Below the pieces are notes generated by a model, which did not search any database, was not told the origin of the DNA, and worked only from the letters and a program-made list of their open reading frames with translations. From assembly GCA_024362935.1 (NCBI GenBank), contig JANCRA010000001.1, positions 49,697,501 through 49,761,500 of the forward strand: a stretch of DNA of 64,000 nt, read 5' to 3'. A program made the position numbers and the translations under genes. This document shows positions 39,401 through 53,480 of the stretch, piece after piece; the stretch's first letter is position 1, and every line of letters starts with the position of its first letter. The stretch comes from Setophaga petechia (taxonomy: Eukaryota; Chordata; Aves; Passeriformes; Parulidae).

Positions 39401-41966
39401 CCCTCTTGGAGTCAACTGAATTAGCTAATTATCTAGAGCCATACAGGAGACAGATACTACTGGTCTCACTCTTTTCCCCCATACTTTACAGCCTGGATGC
39501 CAGTATGCATTAACAGAAATAAAGCACAATTTTATCTCGCTTAAGTGCAAGATAAGAATGAAATCTTATATCTGATGAAGGGCCTAATTATTTTCTAAAC
39601 TGTTATCCTGCACAGCATCTATACTTAGCACTTCTGAGCTCTTGTGAGTAGCACAAATCACTTATTCAGATAGCATTTTTACCTATCCCTTAGGCAGCAG
39701 GGTTTGCCTAAAGGCACACATCAAGTAATAAAAAGTTTTCGATTTATATTTACATTTATCTGATTGACATGGACACACACACAAAGGTGCACATGTTCAT
39801 AAACACCCATTCTCTTTCAGCCACAAAGTAGAAAATGGGCTTAGAAACCGAAACAAAAACTAAAATTAAATATGCAAATTTATTATGTTCTCTCTTTGCT
39901 TTATTCTTATTTTCCTAGCACTTAATTTTAAAAACTAAGTCACACCAATTCTGTTGACAATTAGCCTATTGTGTTTCTGTCACAGAACATAGATTTACTC
40001 AGTAAAGAAAAATCACCCTAAGAGCAGAATAACCAAAAAACCCAAAGCAAACACCTTCTCCCAGAATTAGACTTAGGCAGATGTCTAGAATGAGTCCTGA
40101 GATCACTGAAACTGGGGGTCTGCAGCATGCATCAAAGAACTGCAGATCTACACTGTAACAAGTGCAATAAATATATTCCAGGGTATGACCTGCCCTTTTA
40201 GTTGTCTCCACACAACTAGAAACAGGTTGTGAAGTAAGTGTACCTATGTTGTATCTGTAATTGCAGACTCAGTTATATTTGATATGTCGACAGATACCCA
40301 GTGCTTATTCAAGGAAATATTCATCACCAATTTACCATGTAACTTTTCCACAAAATAAGGGAAAAAAATAAACTGTTCTTGGCAACGTACTTGAACATTA
40401 CCAATGCAAACTAATGACATCTAAGCAATGTGAAACTCTTACACTTCATGTAATGAAAAAATGTACAGAAAAACTCACAGCAATAACAAAAAAACCAAAT
40501 GAGTCTAACTGTGTGAAAGCTTTGGTGACAGCTACAAGCACTGCACCAAAACATCTACCTCAAAATTTAAGAGTTCTTTTTCTTCCTGTATTTTTTCTTG
40601 AGTAGATTAACAAGTACACTAAAAGCCAGCCACTAAAGAAAAACTAGACATGGGCAATGAGACAGAGCCATCTCAACATCCCCTGGGTAGAATTAATATA
40701 TTCAGTCATTGTGCAACAACTACTTGGTCACTTCTTGCCAATTTGTGTGGGCAGGAAGTACCTTCAGCTCATCTACTTTGGATTGTCTCAAACTGGCAGG
40801 GCTTTCATTTCTGAAAATAAACTACCAAGGATGGCAGGACTGATTGAATTTTCCTCTGCTGAGATTAGGCTTTAGAAAAAATGTTGGGAGCCATTATTGT
40901 ACTGGATACCTTAACTTCACTCAGTCTTGAAGTTCTATAGCTGCAAAAGATGAATAAAAATATTGATCCCCCTAATTTTTACAGGTTTGTGACTGTGGAC
41001 TTGACAAGGCTAAATGGAACACTGACAAAGGCTGACACTTCCCACAATGGAAGGCTGATCAGAAGAAAATTACACCGAGTATCTAGTAGAAAGCATTCTT
41101 CATTACCTTAGAAGATTGCTTTCACAGCTTTTGGTCTGGAAACCATTAAAATGTTTGATAGGATTTAGCACTTCTCCAGTATTGGTGCTCACTCAGCTGT
41201 GGCACAGAGCTACAAATTCTTACTAAAAACACCTGGGTAGAGAGTCTTCAAATCACTGTACTTCCTTCTTGCCACTTTGATATCAGAGAGGCAACTCTGA
41301 TCAAACACATGCCAGCTTTGAAAAACAACTATCAGAAATAAATATTTCAATTCCACCACAGAAACTTGAATGGAGCAATCAAGTCATGAGAGCCAATTGC
41401 AACATAACTGCAGACTTAGGCAATTATTTGAAATCCCACCACAACTGAAGGACTGGCCTGAGAGCTGAAAGGTGAGTGGCTTTCACTCACTTTTAGAAGG
41501 TCTCACACAATAGAGTATTTACAGCTGGCTTAAAATAATCTTCTATAAAGTGGCTTCAATAAAGTGACTAAACCATACTTTGAATGCACTTGTGGTAAAT
41601 ATCTTACAATTTGAGGAAAACCAGCTCTCTCCTCCCTCTGGTTGTGAGGGAATTACTGCCTCCCACGCTAGGAATCCTGTACATGCAGATGACACAATCA
41701 ATTACTGCTAAAAAAAACCTTAAAGCACTGAGTCAAGTACAATATTGATGTCTAAGAACCTTTAACTGTTCTTCCTACAGTAGGAGCTTTTCAACTCATG
41801 TGTCAAGTTCTCTCATTGCCAAGATGGCAAGCTGTTTTGCTGCTGTTGCTCTTCCAGATCATCCACAGAAAGACTGAGATTTAAGTTCCCTTAGGCTTAA
41901 ACACACAACTTGCTCTTTCAGCTGGCTGTCAGAACTCTCCTGGCTGAGACACAATTATAACTGCAC

Positions 41967-42015
41967 TGTTCTGGGTTGGGGTAAAGCTAATTTTATGCCA
42001 TCTTCCTCTCCCAGG
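41967..42015 (+). mobile_element. Possible LTR 5' end scrap
   Basis: TGTTCTGGGTTGGGGTAAAG followed by CTAATTTTATGCC resembles the opening of some avian endogenous retrovirus LTRs (TGTT..GG.TTGGG...TTAATTTT). Only about 50 bp looks related, with no matching R or U5 nearby. It could easily be coincidence. Confidence 0.2.
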
Positions 42016-45000
42016 CGGGCAATACGCAAAGGAAACCCCAAGCTCACTACTTGGAATTACCACTACAAGATGCAATCATTACACTGCCAATTTTACACCA
42101 AAGGTATACTGATACCTTTTTGACATTCTACACAACTCTGAATATACAGAATCTGTCTTTTCACTGCTTGAAAAATCCTCAGTTCTCACATGGAATGATC
42201 CATCCTACAGTACAAAGTCAGCCCCCAAGCCCTTTCTGAACCACCAGGTCTCAAAGACCAAACAGCTTCCAGGTTCTTTACTGGAAAGAGAGTCTTACTC
42301 CCTTTTCCTAGATCCAGCTTTCACTGTATCACACTTCCATTAGTCCTGTCCAGCATTCAGAAGCAGCTTAACATACCAATATTAATGAATGATACAGGAA
42401 TTATGCCACCAGCAACACTTCCATCAAAGGAAAGAAATGTAAAATGGTAAGGGTGCTCACTTTCAGCTCCTTACCTTTTGTGTGAAGCACAAAGCCAAGA
42501 AAAAAAAACTAGCCTTTTTAGCAGAACTTCCATGTACCTTTTTTTCTCCATGGCTAATATTGCTAGAGTTCAGGAGCATAAAAGTAAGTCTACTAAACAA
42601 GGCTTTCTTTCTGTATTATTAAAACCAGGGGATGGGTTTCTAGAGCAAGCTCTTGAGCCAGTTTGTGCCCTGCTTGTAGATAACAGTGATAAACTTGACA
42701 GTCTTGCAGGAATTGTACTGGCTTGAAAATTGCTTTGAGATGTTTGTGCTTTGATGAAAGATATCCAAGAGGAGGCAGTAGTTACAAAGCCACAGATAAA
42801 TAGCTGCATTAAATATTTTCACTTTGTCAATAAACGTATCCAGATCTATCCACAATGGGAAAAAGCTTTCAAAACAATGTAACTCCTCCTGAAAGTTTTA
42901 CTAAATAGTAGAGGAAGATCAAACTCAGGAGCAGAAAGACAGTATTGGAGCTCATCTCTTTTTATATAAGCAAAGGGTTTTTAGGTGTTCTATAGCACAT
43001 ACAAAGTAATTTTTTAAAAAATCTGAAACCTCATGCAGCAGCATGCTAGAAATTATAGTCTGCACGCCTCAGAAATGATAGCCTATAACTCACAAAGAAA
43101 TAATTTTAATCAATTGAGGATTTAAAAAAAACTGAACAAAAATACTCTGTTATTCTTGCTTATCTTTTTTCCCAAATGCAAAATTTCTTATCATTATTTG
43201 TCATTTTTAGAAACTTTACTGTCATGCTGTAGCACTTGACTAATACAGCATCATGTGAAGCATGCTTGGAATAATTTTTTCTTATTTTTGGGGGGTGTCC
43301 CCTAATAAGAGAACTGAATGCATAGGTTCCACATCATAAAGAGGTGAACCACAAAAAAACCCCAGAGGAATGCGAGGGGTGCAGCCCCTCTAACAACATC
43401 TACATCTGTTTTCAGGTGTTCTCCCAACAGGCTGCAACTCACTCTTACCCAATTGTTTCTCTTTATCTCCATGGCATAAACCAGTTACTATTGAATGAAG
43501 AGAAATAAAAGGCTCCAGCATCCTCACGACCTTCCTATTTTTACAGTCATTTCTTAAAACATGTATCTAGCATACAATTATACATTCTCAGATTCTGCTC
43601 TGTGCACATCCCATAGTGTTGTTTAATAGAGAAATTTCAGTAAATCAGCATCCTCTGTTCTGTGGTTTTCCTTATAAAATAGCATAGTAAGGCCAGATTC
43701 TTAAATGGATAAGCAAGAATGCTCTAGAAGATTGATTAGAAAAAATAAATCAAGCCAAAACATACACAGGTTACTTGGCCTTTGCCAGAGAAATGGCCGG
43801 TAGTAGGGGGGTGAAGGAATGAAAATTCTGACTCAACATTTATTTTTCTGAGTCCTTCAGACCAAGTCACTATCAAGGGTGAACTCTACCAACATAAGCT
43901 GTAACAGTTCCTGCCACAGACCAGGGTCACAACAAGGGATAACCAAACAAGAATATAACAGGGAGAGCTGAAAAGTTTAAAATCCCAATCCATTTCAATA
44001 TCTTCTGCAAAAAATCATTGTTTCTGCAGCAAAACAAACACACAGAATAGGAATAGCCAGGTGGAGAGGAAGAATACAAAATTTGTCTCATGCTGCTATT
44101 ATTTATTCCTTAGAGAGCACTGCAGCTGCAGGGAATCCTGAGTAGATGTTCATGGCCAAAATTAATGTTATGTAAAAAGAACAAACATGAAACTCCTCAT
44201 TCTCTGTTTTGCTGCTTTTGTTGCTAATATGAATCCTTTACACACCTCACTGCATGTGGCCATCAGTCTTCTAAGTACCAGACAAACCATAAGCACAATA
44301 CCCAATCCGTCACTGCAAACAGCTCCATAAAATCTGACAACAGTTGGTTTGTCAGTATAGCCATCAAATTAACAAAATGCTTTTTCTTCCCCAGGAAATT
44401 CACCATTTAAGGAGAAGGAAGCAGGCAAGCATAACTGTGCACCACCACCTGTGGGGGACAATTACATATTTGTATGAATGACTCATTTCTTGTCACACCT
44501 TAAGTGCACATTGTGCAGATGAAGCGACACATTGATATTAAAGCTTTGTGTGTTAACATCATGCACCTTTTTCAACTAGAGTAGAACTCAAGTCAGTGAG
44601 TGAAAGAAACAACATACAGGCGAGATGCTGCTCCCTATTACTGTCAATATTTCCAATTCCTTAACTGAAATTATAAACTTGTACTGGCACTGTGGCATAA
44701 CCTAAGCAGTGTACCCCAAAAGATATCCAGCACAAATAAGGACTGAAAGACTTCAGAGACCCAAAACCTAATAATGTGTATCATAAGTGTAATTTTCACC
44801 TGACTTAAAACAGAACTAAGACCCTCAAATGCAAAGAAATGCAGAACTGAGTAGAGGTCAAACGACTCAGACTCTAACACATTATCAGTTCTGGAGAGCC
44901 AGACACCTGGTACCACACACTTCAGACAAATGTAAAACTGCCCAGAGATTCAAAGCATGAAGTTTAGGTGAACACACATGAGAAAGAAAGGGATCACTGA

Positions 45001-45144
45001 AGATAAGGAAACGGAAATAAAATGAAGAAGCGACAGAAAAAAATTAGGCAAACATCTCTAAGGGATTGCTGGTACATGTAAAGACAAAAATTTGCTAGAA
45101 AACACCGGATGATAATAGCAAAGAATCTCCCCTTGATTTGATTT

Positions 45145-45575
45145 CATAGAATAGTTTTGGTTGGAAGGGACCTTTAAAGGCCAACCAGTCCAATCATCCT
45201 GGAAAGAGCAGGGAAATCTTCAATTAAATCAGGTTGCTCAGAGTCCTGTCCAACTTGACCTTGACTGCTTCTAGGATTGGGGCATCCACCTCCTCTCTGA
45301 GCAACCTGCTCCAGTATTTTACCACCCTCACTGCAAAAAAATTTTCTTAGATCCAACCTAAATTATCTCTCTGTTTAAAACCATTACTGCTTCTTCCATG
45401 ATAGCAGGCCCTGCTAAAAAGTTTGTCCCCATCTTTCTTATAGACCCCCTTCAAGGACTGGAAGACTACTGGGAGGTCTTACCAAAGCCTTCTCTTCTTC
45501 ACTGTGAATACCCCCAATTCTCCCAGCCTTTCCTCATAGGAGAGGATTTAACCAAAGATTTCATTGATGATCAGA
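45145..45575 (-). mobile_element. CR1 LINE, well-preserved 3' end
   Basis: This is the clearest transposon of the window. The plus-strand view starts with CATAGAATAG and TTGGTTGGAAGGGACC at 45145-45172. It continues through the CCAACCAGTCCAAT block and GGTTGCTCAGAGTCC. A GAGCAACCTGCTCCAGTATT block follows, equivalent to the sense CTGGAGCAGGTTGCTCAGAG motif near the end of CR1 ORF2. It then runs through the reverse-transcriptase C-terminal coding region to CCTTTCCTCATAGGAGAGG near 45526-45544. The copy is 5' truncated at about 430 bp and the sense frame is interrupted, so it is inactive. The plus-strand open frame at 45398-45589 is antisense CR1 and not a gene. Confidence 0.92.
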
Positions 45576-46707
45576 GGCTACTTCACTAATGCATGGAGAT
45601 ATTGGACTTAATAGATCTGTTATTCTTATATCTCAGAGATATCTGCTTTCATCAACAATTTCTCCTCACCAAAACAATTCTCAGAAAATGTAACCAAGCT
45701 TTTTGTTGTTTGGTTTTTCTTTTAAATGCACCTCAAAAACAATGACACAGTCCCTCCTTGTTAGGTTGCACTGATGCTGAGGTCAATCATTCTTTCAGCA
45801 CTAGAAATATGTAATCTGGGGAGATAGGAAAAGTCTTGTGCTCCAGAACAATGCATTTTTAACCACATAAAAAATACTACACTTTAAGGTATCCTTTGCA
45901 ATAAAAGAGCATCATTATATTCTTAAATCTGTTTCAGACCCCTCAGAAATTGCCTTCTCTCAGAACTGTAACAAAGTGAAACAGTGAAAGCATCAATGTG
46001 TATAGCCAGGACATTTGGTACTAGGAGAAAAATTTTCCAGTTATTTTCCAACTTCTATTCAACTGTATTTCCTGTATGAAAGAACTGAATTTCCATTACC
46101 TACTGAAAAGCTTATTCTTTCAGCCCAATATTGCAAAGATTTCTGACAGATGGCATGACAATGAGGTTTAGGATTCAATGTGTAACATAAAAAAAATATA
46201 CTGGATAGATGAAATGATTGTTTTCTGGATGGCTTTTACTCAAAAAATAACTCATTGGTACCTCAGAAAACTCAGCTGGCATAAGGGAGCACATGAGCTT
46301 GCTTGCCAAATCTACTTTCATAACTGCAGTCTGAGGATTGCTATCAAGACTGATGCAAACCTAAGACACAATGACCCCATATGCATGGCCAGAAATCCCT
46401 TTTAACACTCCCAGCCCCCTTAAAGTGAGAGAAGTTTTAGTGGAAAAACCAACAACACGATAAGCATTGTTAGAAACAAGGTGGCAAGAGCTGACCCTAA
46501 AATGGAAAGAGAAGCTTTGGACAGAGATAACCAAATAGAATTTTGGTGGTGTAGCAGCACTGCATGAATTGCAAAGTACTTTTGGCCTATCAAGCACTTT
46601 CTGTGGTCCCACAGAGATACAGAGGGATTTTACAAGTGGTGGCATTTGTTACTGAGGTTTCCATATTTCAAATGAAGGTGTTACATTTCCCTCAAACAGA
46701 CCAAGTT

Positions 46708-46902
46708 AAAAAAAAAAAAAAAAAGGAAAAACACCACAAAAAACCAAGAAACACCTTCACACACATCATCCCCACGTATTTACAATCAATATCTCACCAG
46801 ACACAATATATGCATGTGTATGCACATTTGCATCATCCATTAGTGAATTCTTCCTGGGTGAGTTGAGGCTCTAAGCACCTTCCAGGAAAAAAAAAAAAAA
46901 AA
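46708..46902 (+). repeat. Two long poly(A) runs 160 bp apart
   Basis: A17 at 46708-46724 and A16 at 46887-46902. Each could be a retroposon tail, but the sequence before them is not a recognisable transcript copy and no flanking duplication was seen. They may equally be simple homopolymer expansions. Confidence 0.7.
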
Positions 46903-49900
46903 GAAGACAGAAGAACACATGCAAATTTCAAGGTAGGGAGGAAGTGTATGCTGACTTCTGCAATGACAACATTTCATAGGTTCTTACTTTCAAATCTCAT
47001 GAGATTTAGCCAAAATTACAGAAGAAAACAGAAGATTGAATATTGCCCCAAAAATACTTTCCTATCTCCTGGCTTGACCCTTAGTCAAGGACAACATTTA
47101 TTATTATCCATCTCTAAACACAGTTCTCAATATCTTGACCTTTTGTACGTATCTTGCTTGTGTTTTTCTCTTAAATATTTCACATAGTTATTTTTCTCTA
47201 AGTAGCCCAGTACCATTTCCTTGAGGAAAAGAGACACTACAATTGACCAAGACCTTGTCACGTTAAGTAGCAAAACTATGTCTCCATGGACCTGCTTTTC
47301 CCTTAACACAGTTAAGTCATGGCTTCCCTAATCGACCTCTAATTTAATACATGCAGATATTTGTTCCTCAAATGACACTTGCTATTGGGCTGCATCTTTT
47401 AATTTACAAACACAACAATGGTAATTTCATATTCCTTAAACATAGTAGCTCACTTTGTATTTTGCAACAATCTTTTTCTTTGATTTTACACCAGCTCATC
47501 TTGCTTTTTAAATCCCCATAATCTCTGCACATCTGCAAACTATTAATCCATTTTTCAAACTTGGAAGTTCTGTCCAAACTCCATTAAAATTATCACTCTT
47601 ATTTTAGATCTTGGCAGCTGAGCTTTTTATGTTCTACCTGGCTCTTTATTACACTGTTCATCTTTTCATCAGGAAAAGATCCCTTGCCACACCACTTTCT
47701 CACAGAACCCAACTTTTTTCTTTTGCTATGCAGCTGGGGTTATTCAATTCTAATTTCTCACAGATTATAGTTCATTATTTCACTGATTACATTTATAATT
47801 TGACATCCTTTTTAAGTAAAAAATAACAATATATAGAAATAGCAGTGAGTCTTTAGAAGTTGATATTTAAATTCCTATTCAAAACCAAAACACAACTGCA
47901 CCCTCCATTGAGGAACGGTTGTCAGTCATGAAAGTTTCATTGGCATTCATTTTGGGTCATGAAAGAGGCAAGAGTTGCAGACAGGAGAAAAAGAACTCAG
48001 TTTGCATTGCAAAGGCAAACTGCTCTCCTGCAAGGTTAAACAAAGATAATTTTAGAAGCCATTCCAAGTAATGTGTTTATGCAGGTTTTTCTGTCCAAAG
48101 CAAAAACTTCAAACAAAAAACATCCCAATCCAACAAACCCCATCACCACCACAAGGGCCCTGCATTACTTTCAGCTAAAGAAAGAGGAATTCTCTCTGCC
48201 CACATACAAAAGAAGCAGTCAACAGCTTAAAGAGAGAGCTTTTTATAAGATTAGTCTTTTTAACATAGCATTTTACTATAGTCCACTTATTAATAGAGAT
48301 GGTTCATAAATACCAGTTCTTTTATACAGATAGATAGACATCAACCCAGAAAAGCATGCTTTCTCTCTTTGCCTACATACTTTCAGTTCTAATGAGATGT
48401 CATAAACCCCAAGATGTCTGACAGATATTAGATATTATCATGGAACCTTACTCTCTCTATATACATATCTCCTATAATATTTCTTCAGCACTCATAATTT
48501 TATCACTTCTTGGTACTTTGGCCCTTTGTCAAATGTAGATCATGTGCAGCACTTGAACAGTCTTGTACTTGTGCTGCAAGTGCAAACATCACTGAGATAT
48601 CCACAGATGAAAGACTGCACACACACAAGCCAGTATCCCTGGATACACAGCTGGAAAAACACACGTACAGAATCGCTAAAATGCTCCAAGAATGTGCGTG
48701 TGTACCATCACATGCATTCCTTGTGATCTCAGGTACAAGGAAAGTCAGTTTGAAGAAGTCTCTTCTCCAGCTTCCAGTGGCTACATCAGCAGTGAAGCAG
48801 AGCAAGAAGCATCCCCTCAATGCAGGAAAACACAGTATTGCACTTCTCACAGCATTTTGGCCAGTCAGGAGGCAGACCACAAGGACATGCCCTCTGTTCA
48901 CATCATTACCCTGAATATTACCTTATTCTGAGGGTAACACTAAGGTAACATGATGAAGCAAACATCACTGTTCAAAGCAAAGACTCTAGTACTCCAAATT
49001 TTCACACAGGCTTTCACCAGCTGCTTTTCCCATGGTTTTTGGTGAGTTTTTTAGCCGTACCTTCAAAAGCACTTGTACTGACAATAGCTTGGGGGGTCAT
49101 CTGTTTTTCCCCACATGTGCATAACATGAACTTCCACAAAGAGAAAAAAAACTGATAAAATATTTTGTGGCATTTAAAATTGCTGAAAATCAAGCATGTT
49201 TGTAAAGCAGTATCAAGGAGTTTTGTACCAAAAAGGAAGAAGCAAAGACTTCTGCACCTTTGTAGTCACACATTCAGAATTGTATTTCAAAACCACAATA
49301 ATGTGTTATGCACACACAACAATGACATGATTTTCACAAGAAACAAAACACAAACCTATCCTTCCCCTAGTGAGACTGACAAGCCCATTGGTAAAATAAG
49401 AGATCCTCCATCATGGTTTTGTAAATAACCACAGCAGTGATATGCCAGTTAGTTTAGCTTTTTAGAACAAATTTATCATACCATAATGCTGATGTCTCAA
49501 CACAGCCCAGAATAGTGAGCAATAAGTAAGCAATAATCAAACCTTGATAATTTTTTAAACTAACCAAACAAACCCTAACCAAAACTTGAAGGCCTGGATT
49601 TTCCCTCTCTTTCTTCAGGTACATTGTGAATAATCTTAGCTGTCTTCTGCCACCCTGCTTCAACACACTGTCCAAACACAACTTCAAAGCCTTGGATAAA
49701 TTAAGGCTAAAGCCAAGAAGAGTAATTTGTGTTCTTCCTTTCTGAGATAAAGGAATGAAACAGAGTCCTACTGTTTCTATACTATGACTCTGTGATTTTA
49801 ACATACCTACAGGAAGAAAGACACAAAGCTAGCCTCTTACATGAATTTGATCCAGTTAACCAAAGTGTCATACAGCCTAATGTAATTTGGAAGAACTTTT

Positions 49901-52900
49901 GATGGTTTAATCCTTCTATTTTAATGAAGCTTTACCTTTGAGATGTTACTTAAAATCTGATTTGGCATTGGATCAAAAAGTACTCTGCTAATGTAGAATA
50001 AGTTCCATACACTGGAGTAGGAATTTCCTTGATACTTTTGCCTTACATGAAATGGACATGGCTTTATAGCTCTGTAACTCCCCACAGGATGGAAATAGAT
50101 GCATTTTTCATTTGGTTTTTATTTTTTAAAAGGAGTGAATCATCCCATTTTCACTGGATACAAAGTACAAGCAAGTAAACAGGTCATGCTATTAAAAACC
50201 CACCAAAAAGTATCTTGAATCATATATAACCACACATTTTAGGCTGTTAAAAAATAGCACCTTGTATATATAGATTTTCTAAGAGAAGCAGAATTCTTCA
50301 AAAGTTGTGATAGTATATGTGTGAATGAACAGGTTTCTGCCTACTAGAAGTCGGATGCTGCTGCCATATTTTCAGTTTTTCAGTAACAGATAATTCTACT
50401 TTTCCATGGTCCTTCATTTCCTTAAGCTACAGAGCTCAGTGCTATGTGATTTTTATTTATTTAAAATAAGTCAATTAATGGAAGCCAAGGTTTTCATTCA
50501 CACATCAACATACATTCAAGAGAAACACGAACTGAGAGATCCAAAGGGTTTTAAAAGAATATGAAAATCAAAAAGGAGCTATTCATACCACACATCTGGA
50601 GAGAGTGTGTGTTGGTCTCACAGTCATGTATGCATCCAGAAGAGTCATCAGTGTTATGATAAAATAACCTTTAAAACCAGGGTAGGCCAATAATCATAGT
50701 CACTCTCTGATCCCTCCCATTTATTATAGGCTGAACTCCTTTTCCTAACCATCAGTAGAAAGGCTGAAGCAAGAATCCACCAACAGCTTTGATAGAAAAC
50801 TGCTTTTCATAGAATATCCCAACATTTCAGCACTTTGTTTTGCCTCTGAGTAAAAGGTTTCCTATTAAAATCTATTTTGAAAATATCTGAGGGGTTTTGT
50901 CTACTGAAATGTGAATGCTGTATTTCACTAAGTAAAACTGCTGTCTCTTCTGTATACTTAGAATTTATTTAATTCTAAAATTTTTCCTAGAAGAGGTTCT
51001 TTTTTTCATTTTAGGCTGGATATTCTACATGTACTAGGATTATAATATGAACGGTTTTATTAGAGGAAATTATCTTTTCATCTTTTTCTCTAAATACAGC
51101 TTCAAAACTCATTTGATTTCTTTTTCTTCCCTACCAACAATTGACAAAACTAGATTCAAGGTTTTATATTTAAATTATCTCTGTAAAGAAACTAATCTGT
51201 TTAAAAGTGTGACTCAGTTCTAGTGTCAGATGCCTGCCATGAAAATAACATGGAAATTTTCTCTCTGCTGTTGCCACACACACACAGAGCCAAAGACTGG
51301 AATAGAAGTGTCACCCTGTAGACTTCCAAGTATAACAAGTGCCTTCACTGGAGAGAAAAAGCAGCCTAGCAGGTGAAGAGAGCACAGGTTCAGACCAAGA
51401 CTAACTGGAGGAAAAGAGAAGGAATATTTTTTTTTTAAAAAAAGGGCAATAAATACACTCCTGAAAACCCTTACTTTGTAGGTATCTAAAATCTCCTTAA
51501 ATTACTTGGAAAAGATAGTGAATGCTGATTCTTCCAATAGGAATAGAAGAAGTTTACTGTGTTTATTTAAAGTATGATGCACTTAAGTTTACTAAGTAAG
51601 CATTTAAATACAAAGTACCCATCTCTACACAACTTTTGTTTTCTGACAGAGGAAAGGAAATTTTCTAATAGATTTGCAAGCTAGATTTTCAAAGTGAAAA
51701 AAGGACATCTATTTAAGCTATGATCATAACTTTATTTCTGAACAATGCAATTTCTTCTTGCACTAATGGAAGAGAACATCTTTGACTCCATACAGGATGT
51801 ACTAATCTGTAACTCCCAACCACAAAATAACAAGCTGGCAGAACAGAAGTAGCAGAAAAGACAAATAAACTGGACCACATGTTGAACCCCAGTCTCAGCC
51901 TACACATAGAATAGGTGGGAGGAGCCACCTATTGCTCCCTTCTGCTTCCTTTCATCAGCTTCCTTTAGAGATTTCATTCTTTTTCACACTTGTAGGAGTT
52001 CAAACACCCCAAGAGCAAAAGAATGTGAGATTCCTTGGAGGTTTTCAAAGGGAAATTTGGGTCATCACAAGAAAAATTTCCAAGGCCCCACCCCAAAGGT
52101 GATCCACTAAAGCAAGAAGATGGATTAGAGCTGTTGGCTAAACAGCAGCAAAAATTGCTGATATATTCAAAACATTCACAAGGTCTCTATTCAGTGCTAT
52201 TTAGCTGGCAGGGAAGAAAAAAAGATTTTGACTATGATAGCTAGATATAACTGAAAAGATTTTTTAAATTTAACTAATTGTCAGAAATACTCAACGTAAA
52301 AGAGAAAATACTAAGACGCATTCAATTGTCATTTCAAAGTGAACCCACCTTTATGAAACAATCCACAAAAAACCTAAAATAATTTTAATTTCCACCCATC
52401 TTCTTTAAAAAATAACCTGAAAATTATTACAAGCTACTCTTCCTAGACTCATTTATCATACCAATAAAAGAGTAGTTTCATATAAACATCAGGAATACTG
52501 AGGTGTGCCCTATGAAATAGTTGGTGAGCTGAGAGACTAACCAGTGAACCCTTCTTGAATTTTCTACAGGCAGAACAGGAAAAGTAATCACCATCAACAA
52601 CCAAGACACAGAAAATTGTCTATTTCTGATGAGGAGGAATAGACAAAGGCAACAAAAGGCCTTCCCCCACTCAAAAAAAAATCCAAATAATGAACACTGG
52701 CAAATTCCCTCCATGGGGTTAACCACAGCATCTCAATCTGCTTCCTAAGCTCCAGGGACAGATGGTTGAAGAGACTGTCAGAATGACTTCAGGGTTACTC
52801 ACTGCTCAGGGATTCGCTGCTACAGCAAAGAATACCTTGTAGGAAAGCCTATCCATCACTCATGCTATTGTATCAATAAAGTTGATATCAAAGACACAAC

Positions 52901-53402
52901 AAGAGAGAGCAGCAAGGTCACTTCTCTGAGTCACTAAACTTCAAATGTTTATGTTACATTACTCTCATGACAAAACTACCATGATGGCTTGCTAGTTAAA
53001 TAGAAATCTGCAAAATGACATTGAGAATTAATGAGTTTTGCTAATAACACTTTGCACCACACACCACTCTTACTGCAGTCCCTTGAATGGTATTTTGTTT
53101 TAACATACACTATGTAGTCCATGCACTTTTGGATTTTACACACACATCTATAAAGTCACTTCTTCAAAATATGAACCTTGTGATGATACCTAAAGCAAAC
53201 ATGGAAAGCTTTCTACCTGAATAAGTAGTGTTGTATGCTTTGTTTGAAAAGTCAGGAGCTTCTAAGATATCAAAATAACATTAATTTTATCCTCTACATG
53301 CAAATAAAAGGAATTTTTTCCCTCTTGGCATTGTCTGTAGAACTTCTCTGAAATACTGACACATACTAGACATACCTAAAGCAGCTCTTAGGAAAGCACA
53401 AG

Positions 53403-53480
53403 TCAGACTCCAGACTTGTTCTTTGGCAAGGTTACACAGTCTCATTCAGACTTCAGGCTTGTTCTTTGGCAAGGTTATAC
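53403..53480. repeat. Tandem duplication, 35-bp units at 43-bp period
   Basis: The unit at 53403-53437 and the unit at 53446-53480 agree at 32 of 35 positions, sharing the exact core CTTGTTCTTTGGCAAGGTTA. All three differences are transitions. Eight bases separate the copies. This looks like a local duplication that has begun to diverge, not part of a longer satellite. Confidence 0.85.

Larger units (their letters stand above)
33241..45144. other. AT-rich noncoding DNA, no gene seen
   Basis: About 12 kb with no gene and no well-preserved transposon, the longest unique-looking interval of the window. It includes the palindromes at 34252-34270 and 34788-34810, an A run at 34041-34053, the candidate regulatory stretch at 36220-36400 and a possible LTR scrap at 41967-42015. 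If conserved noncoding elements exist in the window, this interval is the likeliest place. Confidence 0.5.

Noticed and set aside
43374..43390. GAGGGG-TGCAG-CCCCTC short hairpin
   Set aside because: Arms of only 6 bp are expected often by chance.
45398..45589. 63-codon plus-strand open frame
   Set aside because: It reads antisense through the CR1 copy at 45145-45575.
48503..48914. 132- and 134-codon frames on opposite strands
   Set aside because: They overlap almost completely antisense, as expected from locally low stop density; neither shows a family motif.
49770..49800. CR1-tail-like CTATGACTCTGTGATTTT
   Set aside because: No CR1 body precedes it; the short string alone can occur by chance.
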